A stretch of 6,550 nt of DNA from NCBI GenBank assembly GCA_964628285.1, contig CAZVNP010000095.1, positions 1 through 6,550 on the forward strand. The letters run 5' to 3'. The DNA comes from JAPLDP01 sp964628285. GTDB lineage: Bacteria > Bacteroidota > Bacteroidia > Bacteroidales > JAGONC01. The notes beneath the pieces are model-generated. The model had not been told where the DNA came from. It did no database searches and saw only the letters and a program-made list of their open reading frames with translations. Below are positions 5,693 through 6,550 of the stretch, in pieces (within the stretch, counting starts at the first letter, position 1; each line of letters opens with the position of its first letter). The translations under genes and the position numbers were made by a program.

Positions 5693-5756
5693 TTCTTTTT
5701 GTTGTCAGGAACTGGGTATTCAGGTCTGAACGCGTATTAAAAATTAGATTTAAAAA

Positions 5757-6550
5757 ATGAAAGTTATCTTCTGGCTGTCTTTATTTGTGATTCTTTACAC
5801 ATACGCGGGATACCCCATTCTGCTTTTTCTATGGTCAAAGCTTAGTACGAAGAGAGTTAATAAAGGGGAATTGAATCCATTGCCGCTGGTGTCAATTCTC
5901 ATCGCTGCTCGAAACGAAGAGAGCAACATCGGCAAAAGGTTGGAGAATATTGCGAATTCGAACTATCCTTTGGAAAAGATGGAGATAGTCGTTGTGTCAG
6001 ACGGGTCGACGGACGGGACAGCAAATATAGTCAAAGAATATGTGGATTGTGAAGGGGAAACAGCATCAACGATTGATAGAAGTAAAGTTATCGTAAAATT
6101 ATTGGAACTGCCTGAAAGCAGAGGTAAAGCCTCGGCATTAAACGAGGGTTACAAAATTGCCCGAGGTGATTTCATAGTCTTTACAGACTCGAGGCAGGAG
6201 TTCGAACAGGATACCATAAGAAACTTGCTGTCCAATTTTCATGATGAGAGCGTTGGTTGTGTGAGCGGGGAGCTTGTGTTTTTCAGGGATACAGGCAGCA
6301 AGATTGAGAAAGAGATGGGTTTTTATTGGAATCTCGAAAAAAAAATCAGAAAGATGGAAAGTGATACAGGGTCGGTCGTAGGTGCCACAGGTGCAGTCTA
6401 TGCGGTCAGGAGAGAGTTATATCCGCAGCTTCCCGACGGGTTGATTCTGGATGATGTTTATGTCCCCATGAAGATAGTCTGTAAAGGATACAGAACAGTA
6501 TTTGAAGGCGCGGCGATTGCCTACGACAAAATATCGGAAGATTTCACTAA
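5757..6550 (+). CDS. Membrane-anchored family 2 glycosyltransferase (3' partial)
   Basis: This frame is open from the ATG at 5757 to the window end, giving 264 codons of an unfinished gene. It starts with a hydrophobic segment (about residues 3-26, WLSLFVILYTYAGYPILLF), a probable N-terminal membrane anchor. A GT-A domain follows: VSILIAARNEE (45-55), SDGSTDGT (81-88, first Asp motif), RGKASALNEG (122-131), FTDSRQEF (142-149, in the position of the DxD-type motif), GATGAVYAVRR (209-219) and LDDVYVPMKIVCKGYR (231-246, where the catalytic acidic residues lie). A Q-x-x-R-W motif and C-terminal membrane helices would be expected beyond the window. Such enzymes add a sugar from a nucleotide donor to a lipid carrier or growing polysaccharide at the inner membrane; the donor and acceptor cannot be told. 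The start has an in-frame TAA at 5751 and no recognisable Shine-Dalgarno, only an A-rich leader. The 64-nt gap after wecB shows nothing I can name. The family is firm. Confidence 0.92.
   Translation, partial: MKVIFWLSLFVILYTYAGYPILLFLWSKLSTKRVNKGELNPLPLVSILIAARNEESNIGKRLENIANSNYPLEKMEIVVVSDGSTDGTANIVKEYVDCEGETASTIDRSKVIVKLLELPESRGKASALNEGYKIARGDFIVFTDSRQEFEQDTIRNLLSNFHDESVGCVSGELVFFRDTGSKIEKEMGFYWNLEKKIRKMESDTGSVVGATGAVYAVRRELYPQLPDGLILDDVYVPMKIVCKGYRTVFEGAAIAYDKISEDFT

Noticed and set aside
5693..5756. Promoter or terminator in the gap before the glycosyltransferase
   Set aside because: A TTGTCA at 5702-5707 has no well-placed -10 partner, and the T-run after wecB is not preceded by a stem, so neither is supported.

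Overview
The window reads as a piece of a surface-polysaccharide or exopolysaccharide biosynthesis region from a Gram-negative bacterium of moderate GC content. A deltaproteobacterial (Desulfobacterota-like) source is my best guess, from the gene mix and the general feel of the proteins. This is inference, because there is no rRNA or other marker gene to place it. Every convincing gene is on the + strand.

Region 1 (1-1083) is the 3' part of a YkuE/YaeI-type metallophosphoesterase gene with an extra C-terminal beta-rich domain. Region 2 (about 1085-1690) is a small cassette. It holds a complete four-helix-bundle (S23 / 23S rRNA intervening-sequence family) gene bracketed on both sides by tandem copies of a 9-bp unit, consensus TAGACCAAA. 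The gene's own start and stop codons lie in the repeat register. Downstream of the gene the repeats are organised into a higher-order 85-bp period, each period opening with an 18-nt pyrimidine-rich element. This cassette is the most unusual thing in the window.

Region 3 (1710 to the end) looks like one transcription unit of four closely spaced genes: a glutamine-dependent asparagine synthetase-type amidotransferase (asnB), a PrmC/HemK-like methyltransferase, a non-hydrolysing UDP-GlcNAc 2-epimerase (wecB-like), and the first 264 codons of a membrane-anchored family 2 glycosyltransferase that runs off the window. The gaps are 44, 12 and 64 nt. In such a cluster the epimerase would supply UDP-ManNAc, the glycosyltransferase would use a sugar nucleotide at the membrane, and the AsnB-like enzyme would amidate a sugar acid or other precursor. 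The role of the PrmC-like enzyme here is not clear. Base composition falls along this unit, from GC-richer asnB to AT-richer downstream genes, which suggests the parts have different histories.

The leader of asnB is made almost entirely of the 9-bp repeats. It ends in a 13-bp palindrome, a strong Shine-Dalgarno, and a small perfect hairpin lying exactly between the Shine-Dalgarno and the ATG. I found no rRNA, tRNA, CRISPR array, transposase, integrase or convincing terminator hairpin.
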